Part shown: positions 26,170 to 35,008 of the stretch, one piece after another
How the letters are laid out: the number at the start of each line of letters is the position of its first letter
Position numbering within the stretch: position 1 is the stretch's first letter
DNA from: Pseudomonas grimontii
GTDB taxonomy: Bacteria > Pseudomonadota > Gammaproteobacteria > Pseudomonadales > Pseudomonadaceae
NCBI RefSeq assembly: GCF_007858185.1
Contig: NZ_VFES01000002.1
Location: 310,001-374,000, forward strand
Length of the DNA: 64,000 bases
Direction of reading: 5' to 3'
Program-made: the position numbers and the translations under genes
The notes under the pieces: model-generated
What the model saw: only the letters and a program-made list of their open reading frames with translations
Told to the model about the DNA's origin: nothing
Database searches by the model: none

Positions 26170-27267
26170 ATGAGTATTCTCAACATCATGTGGGCTGGTG
26201 GCTCTGCATTTGCTTCGGTGCAGAAGGTTCATCAGCAAATCTTGTCCCATGTCGACAGCGACGTACCGGTGCACACCTGGTTGCTTCAGGGCAGTGCGGT
26301 CGGTAGCGATGGCCTGGTCGAACGGGCCGTCGAGTGGAACCTCTCATCTGCCAGGCTCAAGGGGCGGCACCTGTGGAAGTGCCTGATGCCCTGGATGCGC
26401 GCGCGCTTCAAGAAGGCCCTGCCTGAGGACGTGCAGGTTGTGCTGCTTGATGGCATCGGTGTCGCGCGGGTGCTTTTGCCGATGCTCAAACACCTGCCGC
26501 AGGTGCGCGCCGTGGTGATTTTTCATGGTGTCACGCGCTTGCGCAAAGCTGATCAGAAGCTCTTCGAGCAGCTCCCAGCGTCGCAACTGACGCTGGCGGC
26601 CGTGTCGCAAACCCTCGCCAGCTCCCTTGAGCGTTACCTGCAACGGCCCGTGGCGGTGTTGCGCAGTGCCTTCGACCCTGCTGTTTTTCGTGCCGCAGCG
26701 CTTTCCCGTGAGCAGGCTCGATCGCGCCTGGGACTGCCGTTGGACGGCTCGCCGGCAGTGGGTGCGGTAGGTCGACTGGTAGACGGCAAGGGGTTTGGCT
26801 GTTTGCTGGAGGCCTTCGCCAGTGCGACGGCCGATCAGCCGCATGCACGCCTGGTGATCATCGGCGAGGGGCCTGCGCGGCCCAGACTTGAGGCGCATAT
26901 CGAGGCGCTTGGCTTGCGCGAGAAGGTGTCCCTGCCGGGGCATCTTCCGGAGGCGGCGACTCTATATCGGGCGTTTGACTGGGTCGCCATTCCGTCGACG
27001 GAAGAGGGCTTGGGGTTGATCCTGCAAGAGGCGGTGATGGCCGGCGTGCCCGTACTGACCAGCGAGCTGGCGGTGTTTCGCGAACAGCTGGGTGATGCCG
27101 GCTGGTACGCGCCCGCAGACAGCGCCGCGTCCTGGAGCCAGCTGCTGACGCGCGCGTTCGTGAGTTCCGGCGAACAGGTTGTCGAGGCTCAGTCGCGGGC
27201 GTTGGCGCCGGAGCAAGCCTGGAACGATTTCACTGAAACCACCCGGCGGCTGTTCTCATGCCGCTAG
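26170..27267 (+). CDS. GT4 glycosyltransferase of the LPS outer core
   Basis: A 365-residue GT-B glycosyltransferase. The C-terminal half has GAVGRLVDGKGFGCLLEAF and RLVIIGEGPARPRLE, then the E-x7-E signature in STEEGLGLILQEAVMAG. It lies between a GT2-like gene and the convergent kinase gene, so a role in completing the outer core or adding a capping sugar is likely. Donor and acceptor cannot be read from the sequence. Its 3' end overlaps the end of the convergent minus-strand gene by 12 bases. Confidence 0.8.
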   Translation: MSILNIMWAGGSAFASVQKVHQQILSHVDSDVPVHTWLLQGSAVGSDGLVERAVEWNLSSARLKGRHLWKCLMPWMRARFKKALPEDVQVVLLDGIGVARVLLPMLKHLPQVRAVVIFHGVTRLRKADQKLFEQLPASQLTLAAVSQTLASSLERYLQRPVAVLRSAFDPAVFRAAALSREQARSRLGLPLDGSPAVGAVGRLVDGKGFGCLLEAFASATADQPHARLVIIGEGPARPRLEAHIEALGLREKVSLPGHLPEAATLYRAFDWVAIPSTEEGLGLILQEAVMAGVPVLTSELAVFREQLGDAGWYAPADSAASWSQLLTRAFVSSGEQVVEAQSRALAPEQAWNDFTETTRRLFSCR

Positions 27268-27861
27268 CAGCGCTTGCTCCAGTGCCTGCATTGGAAAGCG
27301 TTCGTTCAGCTTCTCGCGCGCAATATAGCGCGCGAAGTGTTGCAGGTTGCGCCTTGCCAGTTCCGGGTTCAAAGGCGCGCGCAGGAAGCGCATGTCGGCC
27401 ACGTCGATCAGGCCCATTTCATTGTCCGGTGTCACGACAATATTGCCCAGGTGCAACGAACGGAAGTAGATACCCGCGCCATGCAGGCGGCGAATAAGGG
27501 CTACCAGCGGGCCGAGGTTCGTGTGCCAGTCAAAACCTTCACGGTTGGAAATCTGGCGCAGCGTTTCGCCCGGCAAAGGACGGTAGAGTACGGCGGTCAT
27601 GCCGGGCGCCGTCAGTTGAAAGAACGCGAGCACGGTCATGGTCGGGATGCCGCGCTGTTGCAACTGCGCCACATTGTCGATGAAGCGCTTGGAGTACGGG
27701 CGAAACAGCGCGGACGAAAGCAGGCGCTTGCGGCGAAACAGTTTGAGGATATTCCCGTCGGTCAGCAGGTAGACTTTGGGGCCATAGCTGTCCTGTTCCA
27801 GGATTTTGGCACCTTCAATCATCGCGGTTAAATCGGCTTGGGAAAGCCTTGAACATTGCAT
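27256..27861 (-). CDS. Kinase-fold protein of the LPS locus (PA4998-like)
   Basis: A 201-residue kinase-fold protein related to the InaA/toluene-tolerance group. It shows an N-lobe with VYLLTDGNILKLFRRK (putative ATP lysine) and a C-lobe with FRSLHLGNIVVTPDNEMGLI followed by DVADMRF. The catalytic loop has RSLHLGN where HxDLHxxN would be expected, so the usual aspartate is not obvious. I take the ATG at 27861 (MQCSRLSQADL) with AAGG upstream; an ATG at 27931-27933 would extend it by 24 residues. It is transcribed against the surrounding LPS genes. Confidence 0.72.
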   Translation of the reverse strand: MQCSRLSQADLTAMIEGAKILEQDSYGPKVYLLTDGNILKLFRRKRLLSSALFRPYSKRFIDNVAQLQQRGIPTMTVLAFFQLTAPGMTAVLYRPLPGETLRQISNREGFDWHTNLGPLVALIRRLHGAGIYFRSLHLGNIVVTPDNEMGLIDVADMRFLRAPLNPELARRNLQHFARYIAREKLNERFPMQALEQALLAA

Positions 27862-27970
27862 TGTCGGAAAGCCTTGTGGGAGTCGCGGGCACAGTGATCG
27901 GTAATAATGCCGAAAGTTTTGGGTTTTAACCATGCCGGGTTGGCGGGTTGAACGTATTCAGGAGCGGGTG

Positions 27971-29149
27971 ATGCAAGCAAGTCGTTGGGCGCAGGTATGG
28001 ATGATTTTCGGGTTACTTTGGTTTTTGTTGGCTATTGCCTTCGCGCCAACCAACAAGATTTATCAACAGGGTTTGACACTGTTCCTGTGGTTGCCGGCCA
28101 TGGTGTTTGCCTGGTCGGCGCGTGAGCGTCTCATGGAAGTCTGGCGCGAACAGCGCTGGATTTGCCTGATGGTTGGGTTGCTGGCAGCTTGGGGGGCGAT
28201 CAGCCTGTCGTGGACCAATGCCCAGGACCCTTCGCGCGAAGCCAAGCGTCTGCTGTACATCGGCGTGTTCCTGTTGTTTTTCCCCGTACTCGCCTGTGGC
28301 CGGACCGAGCAGGTGATCCGTGTGATGCAATGGGGCGGTTTCGGCCTGGCCCTGTCTTCGCTCCTGGCGATCATCAAATTCTATGGCTTTGAGCATAACG
28401 CCTGGTATGCGCGCCTCGAAGGCTTGGGCCAGTTGAGTCATCCGATCCTGGGCGCCTATGTGATTGGCCTGGCGGCCGTCTGGTTGTTGCACTGGCTGCC
28501 GCGTGGTCGCTGGATGCAGGTGGCATGGGCAGTGTCCATCGCATTGCTTGGGCTGTTCGTGGTGCTGAGTCAAAGCCGCGGCGCCGCATTGGCATTGCTG
28601 CTGACGGTTGTAGCCATGCCGGCCTGGTGCCGTGACCGCCGTACTGCCGTCATCGCTATTGGGGCGGTCGTGGCTGCGCTGGCTGTGTTCTTTGCCATGC
28701 AATCGCTGATGTTGTCGCGGGGTGTTTCTTACCGACCACAGATATTCATGGCAGCCATGCAGATGATTGCTGAGCGCCCGTGGACCGGCCTGGGCCTGGG
28801 CGGGGATTACAAGGTCTTTGCCGACAACCTCTATTTCGATCACGCCCACAACCTGTTCTCCCACGTGGCGATCGAATTGGGCCTGCCGGGCCTGCTGCTA
28901 TGGTGCGGCCTGTGGTTCGGTGTGCTGTGGCAAGCCTGGAAGGCCCGCGACACCCTCTACGGCAAGGGCATCATCGGCATGTGGGTGTTTTCGTTCCTGG
29001 CCATGCAGTTCGACGCCGCCAGCCTGACCGGCACGCCGCGGGCCGAGTGGTTTATCTCCTGGCTGCCGATTGCGCTGGCCAGTGTTTTGGTCTGGGCTCG
29101 GGCCAAACCCGACGCGTGTGATAAAGTTCGCGTCCTACCCAATCAGTGA
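27971..29149 (+). CDS. waaL: O-antigen ligase
   Basis: Polytopic inner-membrane protein of 392 residues that joins O-polysaccharide from undecaprenyl diphosphate to lipid A-core in the periplasm. About eleven hydrophobic segments are visible. The Wzy_C-type domain has LSQSRGAALALLLTV, and the large periplasmic loop ends in DHAHNLFSHVAIELGLPG with the histidine essential in WaaL proteins. I start at the ATG at 27971 with GGAG 8 bases upstream. It ends 9 bases before msbA and is likely co-transcribed with it. Confidence 0.88.
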   Translation: MQASRWAQVWMIFGLLWFLLAIAFAPTNKIYQQGLTLFLWLPAMVFAWSARERLMEVWREQRWICLMVGLLAAWGAISLSWTNAQDPSREAKRLLYIGVFLLFFPVLACGRTEQVIRVMQWGGFGLALSSLLAIIKFYGFEHNAWYARLEGLGQLSHPILGAYVIGLAAVWLLHWLPRGRWMQVAWAVSIALLGLFVVLSQSRGAALALLLTVVAMPAWCRDRRTAVIAIGAVVAALAVFFAMQSLMLSRGVSYRPQIFMAAMQMIAERPWTGLGLGGDYKVFADNLYFDHAHNLFSHVAIELGLPGLLLWCGLWFGVLWQAWKARDTLYGKGIIGMWVFSFLAMQFDAASLTGTPRAEWFISWLPIALASVLVWARAKPDACDKVRVLPNQ

Positions 29150-29158
29150 GCTCGACAC

Positions 29159-30967
29159 ATGAGTGACGCACCGCCCAAAGCGGACCAGGAATCCAGCCTG
29201 AAAATTTATTTCCGGCTGCTGGGCTATGTGAAACCGTACCTCGGCATGTTCCTGCTGAGTATCGTGGGCTTCGTGATCTTTGCTTCGACCCAGCCAATGC
29301 TCGCCGGGATTCTCAAGTATTTCGTCGATGGCTTGAGCAACCCCGATGTGGTGTTCCTGCCCAAGATCCCGTTGTTCAAGGACCTGAAGCTGCTGATGGC
29401 CGTGCCGCTGCTGATCATCCTGATCGCCGCGTGGCAGGGGCTGGGGTCTTTCCTGGGCAACTACTACCTGGCCAAGGTTTCCCTGGGGTTGGTGCATGAC
29501 CTGCGGGTCCAGCTGTTCAACAAGCTGTTGGTGTTGCCTAACCGCTATTTTGATACCCACAACTCCGGGCACCTGATTTCCCGTATCACCTTCAACGTGA
29601 CCATGGTCACCGGTGCTGCCACGGACGCAATCAAGGTCGTGATTCGCGAAGGCCTGACGGTGGTGTTCCTGTTCGGCTACCTGCTGTGGATGAACTGGAA
29701 GCTGACCTTGGTAATGCTGGCAATCCTGCCGCTGATCGCAATCATGGTCGGCAGCACCAGCAAGAAATTCCGCAAGCAGAGCAAGAAGATCCAGGTTGCA
29801 ATGGGCGACGTGACCCACGTCGCCTCCGAGACCATCCAGGGCTACCGCGTGGTGCGCAGCTTCGGTGGCGAAGGCTACGAGGAGCGTCGCTTTGCCGCCG
29901 CCAGCCAGGGCAACACCGACAAGCAGCTGCGCATGAACAAGACCGGTGCGGTCTATACGCCGATGCTGCAACTGGTGATCTACACGGCCATGGCCGCGTT
30001 GATGTTCCTGGTGCTGCTGTTGCGCGGTGAAGCCACGGCGGGTGACCTGGTGGCCTACATTACCGCGGCGGGCCTGCTGCCCAAGCCGATTCGCCAGCTG
30101 TCGGAAGTCAGCTCGACGATCCAGAAAGGCGTGGCCGGTGCCGAGAGCATCTTCGAGCAACTGGATGAAGAACCTGAAGTCGACCTGGGCACTGTGGAGC
30201 GCGATCGCGTCAGCGGTCGCCTCGACGTGCGCAACCTGAGCTTCACCTACCCCGGCGCGGAGCGTGAGGTGCTCAAGAACATCAGCTTCAGCGCAGCGCC
30301 TGGGCAGATGATCGCCCTGGTCGGGCGTTCGGGCAGCGGCAAGTCGACCCTGGCCAGCCTGATCCCGCGTTTCTACCATCACGAAACCGGGGAAATCCTG
30401 CTGGACGAGGTCGAGATCGAGGACTATCGCTTGCGTAACCTGCGTCGGCATGTGGCCCAGGTGACCCAGCATGTGACCTTGTTCAACGACACCGTGGCCA
30501 ACAACATCGCCTACGGTGACCTGGCCGATGCGCCGCGTGCCGACATCGAGAAAGCCGCCGCCGACGCCTACGCCATGGACTTCATTGCGGAACTGCCAAA
30601 AGGCCTGGACACCGAAGTCGGTGAAAACGGCGTGTTGCTTTCCGGTGGTCAACGCCAGCGTCTGGCGATTGCCCGGGCCCTGCTGAAAAATGCCCCGCTG
30701 CTGATTCTGGATGAGGCGACTTCGGCGCTGGATACCGAATCCGAGCGGCACATCCAGGCTGCACTGGACAAGGTCATGAAGGGCCGCACCACCCTGGTGA
30801 TTGCGCACCGCTTGTCCACCATCGAGAAAGCCGACCTGATTCTGGTGATGGACCACGGTGAAATTGTCGAACGTGGTACGCATGTCGAACTGCTGGCCAA
30901 GGGCGGTTATTACTCGCGCCTGCACGCCATGGGGCTGGACGAGCCGGCGACGGCGAACATCACCTGA
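29159..30967 (+). CDS. msbA: Lipid A-core flippase ABC transporter
   Basis: Half-size ABC exporter of 602 residues that flips lipid A-core across the inner membrane. An N-terminal six-helix transmembrane domain is followed by an ATPase domain with GRSGSGKST near residue 392, signature LSGGQRQRLAIARAL near 494, and Walker B LLILDEATSALD near 515. It ends with the typical H-loop VIAHRLSTIEKAD. Position after waaL and before hldE matches PA4997. A GC hairpin follows. Confidence 0.96.
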   Translation: MSDAPPKADQESSLKIYFRLLGYVKPYLGMFLLSIVGFVIFASTQPMLAGILKYFVDGLSNPDVVFLPKIPLFKDLKLLMAVPLLIILIAAWQGLGSFLGNYYLAKVSLGLVHDLRVQLFNKLLVLPNRYFDTHNSGHLISRITFNVTMVTGAATDAIKVVIREGLTVVFLFGYLLWMNWKLTLVMLAILPLIAIMVGSTSKKFRKQSKKIQVAMGDVTHVASETIQGYRVVRSFGGEGYEERRFAAASQGNTDKQLRMNKTGAVYTPMLQLVIYTAMAALMFLVLLLRGEATAGDLVAYITAAGLLPKPIRQLSEVSSTIQKGVAGAESIFEQLDEEPEVDLGTVERDRVSGRLDVRNLSFTYPGAEREVLKNISFSAAPGQMIALVGRSGSGKSTLASLIPRFYHHETGEILLDEVEIEDYRLRNLRRHVAQVTQHVTLFNDTVANNIAYGDLADAPRADIEKAAADAYAMDFIAELPKGLDTEVGENGVLLSGGQRQRLAIARALLKNAPLLILDEATSALDTESERHIQAALDKVMKGRTTLVIAHRLSTIEKADLILVMDHGEIVERGTHVELLAKGGYYSRLHAMGLDEPATANIT

Positions 30968-30971
30968 CAAG

Positions 30972-30994
30972 CCGGGGCACGCAATGCGCCCCGG
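30972..30994 (+). terminator. Hairpin after msbA
   Basis: CCGGGGC and GCCCCGG form a 7-bp GC stem with a 9-base loop directly after the msbA stop, followed by TGTTTG. It marks the end of the waaL-msbA unit and the start of the inserted sulfotransferase pair. Confidence 0.55.
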
Positions 30995-31120
30995 TGTTTG
31001 TATCAGGCCCGTTACAGGGCTTGACCAAAGCCAAATAATCCACCGCCTATCGTTTGTTATGTTGGCCTTCTCGATTCGAATGACGAACGAGAGGGCTAAC
31101 CTTCTTGCGTGGGTATTGGA

Positions 31121-31825
31121 ATGTTGCAACGTCTGTTGTGGAAACTGCTTCCCAAACACCAGAGGGTGTTTCTGCTGGGGCGTTTGTCGGTGGTGGATCG
31201 CCAGGCGGTGAACAAATCCCTGTCTGGGGTGGCAACGCTTAACCCGGCCTTCGAGCGACACCAATGCGTGTTTATCCATGTGCCCAAATGCGCCGGCAGC
31301 AGTGTGTGCTCGGCACTTCTCGAGGGGCGCTGGCCGGGGCATTTGCCGTATTACTGGTATGAGCAGCAATTTCCCCAACACTGCGAGCGCAGCTTCAAGT
31401 TTGCCTTCGTACGTGACCCGCTGGAGCGCGCCTACTCGGCCTACACCTACTTGCGCGGCAACCCTATGGGCGCTCGCGACCTGCAAGCCCAGGCGCTGGT
31501 TTCCAGCTTCCGTGACTTCGACCATTTCATTGCCGGCTGGCTGCACCCGGACAACCTGCGACGCCAATTGCACTTTGCTCCGCAGACCGACTTCCTGGTC
31601 GATCACATGGGCCAAATGGCCATGGACTTCCTCGGGCGCCAGGAGTCTTTGCAGCAAGACTTCCAGCACCTGTGTGAACGCCTCGGCGTGGACTCATCCC
31701 TGCCACATCTGAATGTTTCACTGGGGCGTCGCAACGAGCCGGTCAGGGACTTTTGCAACTCGCGTACGCGGCGCCTGGTCAGGCGTGCCTATCAACGTGA
31801 TTACGAGGTGTTGGGTTATGAGTAG
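31121..31825 (+). CDS. PAPS-dependent carbohydrate sulfotransferase (family 2)
   Basis: A 234-residue protein with both PAPS-binding signatures of membrane-type carbohydrate sulfotransferases: the 5'-phosphosulfate loop in FIHVPKCAGSSVCSALL near residues 50-66 and the 3'-phosphate site in FAFVRDPLERAYSAYTYL near residue 92. It would move sulfate from PAPS to a sugar hydroxyl. The next gene encodes APS kinase, which makes PAPS, and overlaps it by 8 bases, so substrate supply and use are coupled. Placement between msbA and hldE points to LPS or O-antigen as acceptor, by inference. The start is uncertain; a GTG at 31109 is also possible. In PAO1 I recall msbA directly next to hldE, so this pair is an insertion. 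Confidence 0.78.
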   Translation: MLQRLLWKLLPKHQRVFLLGRLSVVDRQAVNKSLSGVATLNPAFERHQCVFIHVPKCAGSSVCSALLEGRWPGHLPYYWYEQQFPQHCERSFKFAFVRDPLERAYSAYTYLRGNPMGARDLQAQALVSSFRDFDHFIAGWLHPDNLRRQLHFAPQTDFLVDHMGQMAMDFLGRQESLQQDFQHLCERLGVDSSLPHLNVSLGRRNEPVRDFCNSRTRRLVRRAYQRDYEVLGYE

Positions 31826-32426
31826 CCAGTTGCTTGCCGGCGGTTGCGCTGCCGTCCGTCCCTTTGGCCTATCGTTGTCGGCGGCGGCACGGGCGGCGCT
31901 CAAGCACCAGCAGCCGTGCTGCCTATGGCTGACGGGGCTGTCCGGGTCCGGCAAGTCGACCCTGGCCAATGCCTTGGAAGTACATCTCAACGAGCAGGGG
32001 CGGCACACCTTCGTGCTTGATGGCGATAATTTGCGTACGGGCCTGTGCAATGACCTGGGCATGAGCGATACGGCGCGCAAAGAAAATATCCGGCGTATCG
32101 GCGAAGTGGCGCGGCTGATGGTGGACGCAGGATTGATTGTGATTGTTTCGGCGATCTCGCCATTCAGCGTCGATCGGGCGACCGCCAGGGCACTGTTCGG
32201 ACCGGGACAATTCTTTGAGGTTTATATCAGCACACCCTTTGACGTGTGTGCCCGGCGTGACCCCAAGGGTTTGTACCGCGCGGCGCTGGATGGGCGCATC
32301 AAGGCTTTCACCGGGTTGGACAGCCCCTATGAGGCGCCGCTTGCGGCCGACTGCGAGATCAATACCGATGAGGTCGAGCTGGCTGCCGCCGTGGAGCAGA
32401 TCCTGGCGGTTTTGTTTAAAAAGTGA
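31818..32426 (+). CDS. cysC: Adenylylsulfate (APS) kinase
   Basis: Phosphorylates APS to PAPS. The 202-residue protein has the P-loop GLSGSGKST near residue 40, DGDNLRTGLCNDLGMSD, ENIRRIGEVARLM, SAISPFSVDR and the lid segment RDPKGLYRAALDGRIKAFTG, all canonical for CysC. An extra N-terminal stretch of about 30 residues precedes the domain. No ATP sulfurylase (CysD/CysN) lies nearby, so APS would come from the general sulfate pathway; a stand-alone CysC joined to a sulfotransferase suggests PAPS for sulfation rather than cysteine synthesis. The ATG at 31818 lies 8 bases inside the sulfotransferase gene. Confidence 0.93.
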   Translation: MSSQLLAGGCAAVRPFGLSLSAAARAALKHQQPCCLWLTGLSGSGKSTLANALEVHLNEQGRHTFVLDGDNLRTGLCNDLGMSDTARKENIRRIGEVARLMVDAGLIVIVSAISPFSVDRATARALFGPGQFFEVYISTPFDVCARRDPKGLYRAALDGRIKAFTGLDSPYEAPLAADCEINTDEVELAAAVEQILAVLFKK

Positions 32427-32486
32427 TCAGTTTATGTGCCTGATGCATCGCGGATAAAGCTCTCGAACTAGGCGGCGCTCACCCTG

Positions 32487-32495
32487 TGCTAATAT
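32487..32495 (+). promoter_or_regulatory. Possible extended -10 promoter of hldE
   Basis: TGCTAATAT (TG-N-TAATAT) lies 35 bases before the hldE ATG, giving a start near 32502 and a short leader. No clear -35 was found, as is common with extended -10 promoters. Confidence 0.4.
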
Positions 32496-32529
32496 CGCGC
32501 CCCTGTTCATTTTGTATGTGGGTTGCTCC

Positions 32530-33954
32530 ATGAAGTTGTCCATGCCGCGATTCGATCAAGCCCCTGTCTTGGTGGTCGGCGATGTCATGCTCGACCGTTA
32601 CTGGCATGGCGGTACCTCACGGATTTCCCCTGAGGCGCCGGTACCGGTAGTCAAGGTCGAGCAAATCGAAGACCGTCCAGGTGGCGCTGCCAACGTTGCC
32701 CTCAATATTGCCGCACTCGGCGCCCCGGCCTCCCTGGTTGGGGTGACCGGTGACGACGAAGCCGCCGACAGCCTGGCCAACAGCCTGCGCGGTGCCGGCG
32801 TACGCGCGCAGTTCCAGCGCATTGCCCACCAGCCGACCATCGTCAAGCTGCGGGTAATGAGCCGTCACCAGCAATTGCTGCGTATCGATTTCGAAGAACC
32901 TTTCGCCACCGACGCCCTGGCCCTCAGTGGCCAGGTCGACGCGCTGCTTGAAGGTATCAAGGTGCTGGTGTTGTCCGACTACGGCAAAGGCGCCCTGAAG
33001 AACCACCAGGAGCTGATCCAGGCCGCCAAGGCGCGAAACATCCCGGTACTGGCCGATCCCAAGGGCAAGGACTTCTCGATTTATCGAGGCGCCAGCCTGA
33101 TCACGCCGAACCTCAGCGAGTTCGAAGCCATCGTCGGCGGTTGCGCCGATGAGCACGAACTGGTGAGCAAAGGCGCGGCACTCATGGCCGACCTTGACCT
33201 GGGCGCCTTGCTGGTGACCCGTGGCGAGCACGGCATGACCCTGCTGCGTCCCGGTCACCCGGCGATGCACCTGCCGGCGCGTGCCCGTGAAGTGTTCGAC
33301 GTCACCGGCGCCGGTGACACCGTGATTTCCACCCTGGCTGCCTCCATTGCGGCCGGCGAAGAACTGCCCCACGCCGTGGCCCTGGCCAACCTGGCGGCGG
33401 GCATTGTGGTCGGCAAGCTGGGCACGGCCGCGATCAGCGCGCCTGAACTGCGTCGCGCGATCCAGCGCTCCGAAGGTTCGGAACGTGGTGTCCTGAGCAT
33501 CGAGCAATTGCTGCTGGCGATTGACGATGCCCGTGCCCACAACGAAAGCATTGTGTTCACCAATGGCTGTTTCGACATCCTGCACGCCGGCCATGTGACC
33601 TACCTGGAGCAGGCTCGCGCCCAAGGTGATCGCCTGATCGTCGCGGTCAACGATGACGCTTCGGTCAGCCGCCTGAAAGGCCCGGGCCGTCCGATCAACA
33701 GTGTCGACCGGCGCATGGCGGTACTGGCGGGGTTGGGCGCGGTGGACTGGGTGATCAGCTTCCCTGAAGCGACCCCGGAGAACCTGCTGGCCCAGGTCAA
33801 GCCGGACGTGCTGGTCAAGGGCGGCGACTACTCCGTCGACCAGGTGGTCGGTGCCGATATCGTCAGCGCCTACGGCGGTAAGGTCAAAGTGCTGGGCCTG
33901 GTTGAGAACAGCTCGACCACCGCCATTGTCGAGAAGATCCGCAACAATGAGTAA
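32530..33954 (+). CDS. hldE: Bifunctional heptose-7-phosphate kinase / heptose-1-phosphate adenylyltransferase
   Basis: Makes the ADP-heptose precursor used by WaaC and WaaF. The N-terminal ribokinase-like domain phosphorylates heptose 7-phosphate and shows RPGGAANVALNIAALG and the catalytic VTGAGDT. The C-terminal cytidylyltransferase-like domain begins near residue 345 with FTNGCFDILHAGHVTYL (HxGH-type site) and transfers AMP. At 474 residues it is the normal length. I use the ATG at 32530 (MKLSMPRFDQAPVLV) because it gives the family's usual N-terminus. It overlaps the epimerase gene by 8 bases. Confidence 0.96.
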   Translation: MKLSMPRFDQAPVLVVGDVMLDRYWHGGTSRISPEAPVPVVKVEQIEDRPGGAANVALNIAALGAPASLVGVTGDDEAADSLANSLRGAGVRAQFQRIAHQPTIVKLRVMSRHQQLLRIDFEEPFATDALALSGQVDALLEGIKVLVLSDYGKGALKNHQELIQAAKARNIPVLADPKGKDFSIYRGASLITPNLSEFEAIVGGCADEHELVSKGAALMADLDLGALLVTRGEHGMTLLRPGHPAMHLPARAREVFDVTGAGDTVISTLAASIAAGEELPHAVALANLAAGIVVGKLGTAAISAPELRRAIQRSEGSERGVLSIEQLLLAIDDARAHNESIVFTNGCFDILHAGHVTYLEQARAQGDRLIVAVNDDASVSRLKGPGRPINSVDRRMAVLAGLGAVDWVISFPEATPENLLAQVKPDVLVKGGDYSVDQVVGADIVSAYGGKVKVLGLVENSSTTAIVEKIRNNE

Positions 33955-34882
33955 GGCTGATCCGTTGGTCCTGATCACCGGTGGCGCGGGCTTTATTGGC
34001 TCGCACCTGGTCGATGCACTGCTTGCCAAGGGCTACGCAGTGCGTGTGCTGGATAACCTGTCCACAGGCAAGCGCAGCAACCTGCCGCTGGACAACCCGC
34101 GCGTCGAGCTGCTCGAGGGCGATGTCGCCGATGCGGGTCTGGTGGCGCGTGCCGCTGTCGGCGCGACGGCGGTGGTGCACCTGGCAGCGGTGGCTTCCGT
34201 GCAGGCTTCGGTGGATGACCCGGTCAGTACGCACCAGAGCAATTTCGTCGGCACCCTGAATGTCTGCGAAGCCATGCGCAAGGCCGGTGTGAAGCGTGTG
34301 GTATTCGCCTCCAGTGCGGCGGTGTATGGCAACAACGGCGAGGGCGCTTCGATTGACGAAGAGACCACCAAGGCGCCGTTGACGCCCTATGCGTCCGACA
34401 AGTTGGCCGGCGAGCATTACTTCGACTTCTACCGTCGCCAACATGGCCTGGAACCGGTGATTTTCCGCTTCTTCAATATCTTCGGCCCGCGCCAGGATCC
34501 GTCATCGCCGTATTCCGGTGTGATCAGTATCTTCTGCGAGCGTGCACAACAGGGTAGGCCGATTGCCGTATTCGGCGATGGCGAGCAGACCCGCGACTTC
34601 ATGTATGTGGAAGACCTGGTGGACGTGCTGGTGCAGGCCATCGAAGCCCCGGAGCCGCCTTTGGGTGCGATCAACGTCGGCTGGAACCGCACTACTACCC
34701 TCAAGCAGGTGCTGCAGGCACTGGAAGAGGCAATTGGTACGTTGCCCGCCGTGACTTACGGGCCGGCACGCTCGGGAGACATTCGGCATTCGCGGGCGAA
34801 TAACCAGCGTTTGCTGGCCAGCTTCAAGTTGCCTGAGCCGACCCCATTGGCGGTTGGCCTGGCGCGGTTGCTCAAAGGCTGA
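33947..34882 (+). CDS. NAD-dependent sugar epimerase/dehydratase (UDP-glucose 4-epimerase-like)
   Basis: Extended short-chain dehydrogenase of 311 residues. The Rossmann motif ITGGAGFIGSHLVDALL opens the protein, SSAAVYGNNG carries the catalytic Ser, and TPYASDKLAGE contains the YxxxK pair. FRFFNIFGPRQDPSSPYSGV is typical of nucleotide-sugar 4-epimerases. It is co-translated with hldE (8-base overlap), which suggests it supplies an activated sugar for the core or O-antigen. The exact substrate is undecided; GalE- or WbpP-like activities are candidates. Confidence 0.82.
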   Translation: MSKADPLVLITGGAGFIGSHLVDALLAKGYAVRVLDNLSTGKRSNLPLDNPRVELLEGDVADAGLVARAAVGATAVVHLAAVASVQASVDDPVSTHQSNFVGTLNVCEAMRKAGVKRVVFASSAAVYGNNGEGASIDEETTKAPLTPYASDKLAGEHYFDFYRRQHGLEPVIFRFFNIFGPRQDPSSPYSGVISIFCERAQQGRPIAVFGDGEQTRDFMYVEDLVDVLVQAIEAPEPPLGAINVGWNRTTTLKQVLQALEEAIGTLPAVTYGPARSGDIRHSRANNQRLLASFKLPEPTPLAVGLARLLKG

Positions 34883-34890
34883 CTGTTCAC

Positions 34891-34992
34891 CTGTAGGAGC
34901 GAGCTTGCTCGCGAAGCTCGTCAACGATAACGCGGGTATCCTGATTTAAAGCGGTGCCCTTGCGTTTTTCGCGAGCAAGCTCGCTCCTACAG
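34891..34992. repeat. REPIN: two REP sequences in inverted orientation
   Basis: Perfect 24-bp inverted arms (34891-34914 and 34969-34992, core GTAGGAGCGAGCTTGCTCGC) flank a 54-base spacer. This is the GTAGGAGCGAGCTTGCTCGCGA class of Pseudomonas REP elements, mobilised in trans by RAYT transposases. It lies between convergent genes and may also stop transcription. Confidence 0.85.
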
Positions 34993-35008
34993 TCATCGAA
35001 GCCAGCCC

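Noticed and set aside
29135..31669. Long minus-strand open frame opposite msbA and the sulfotransferase
   Set aside because: Frame without recognisable domains, antisense to two genes with clear motifs; it is a codon-bias artefact.
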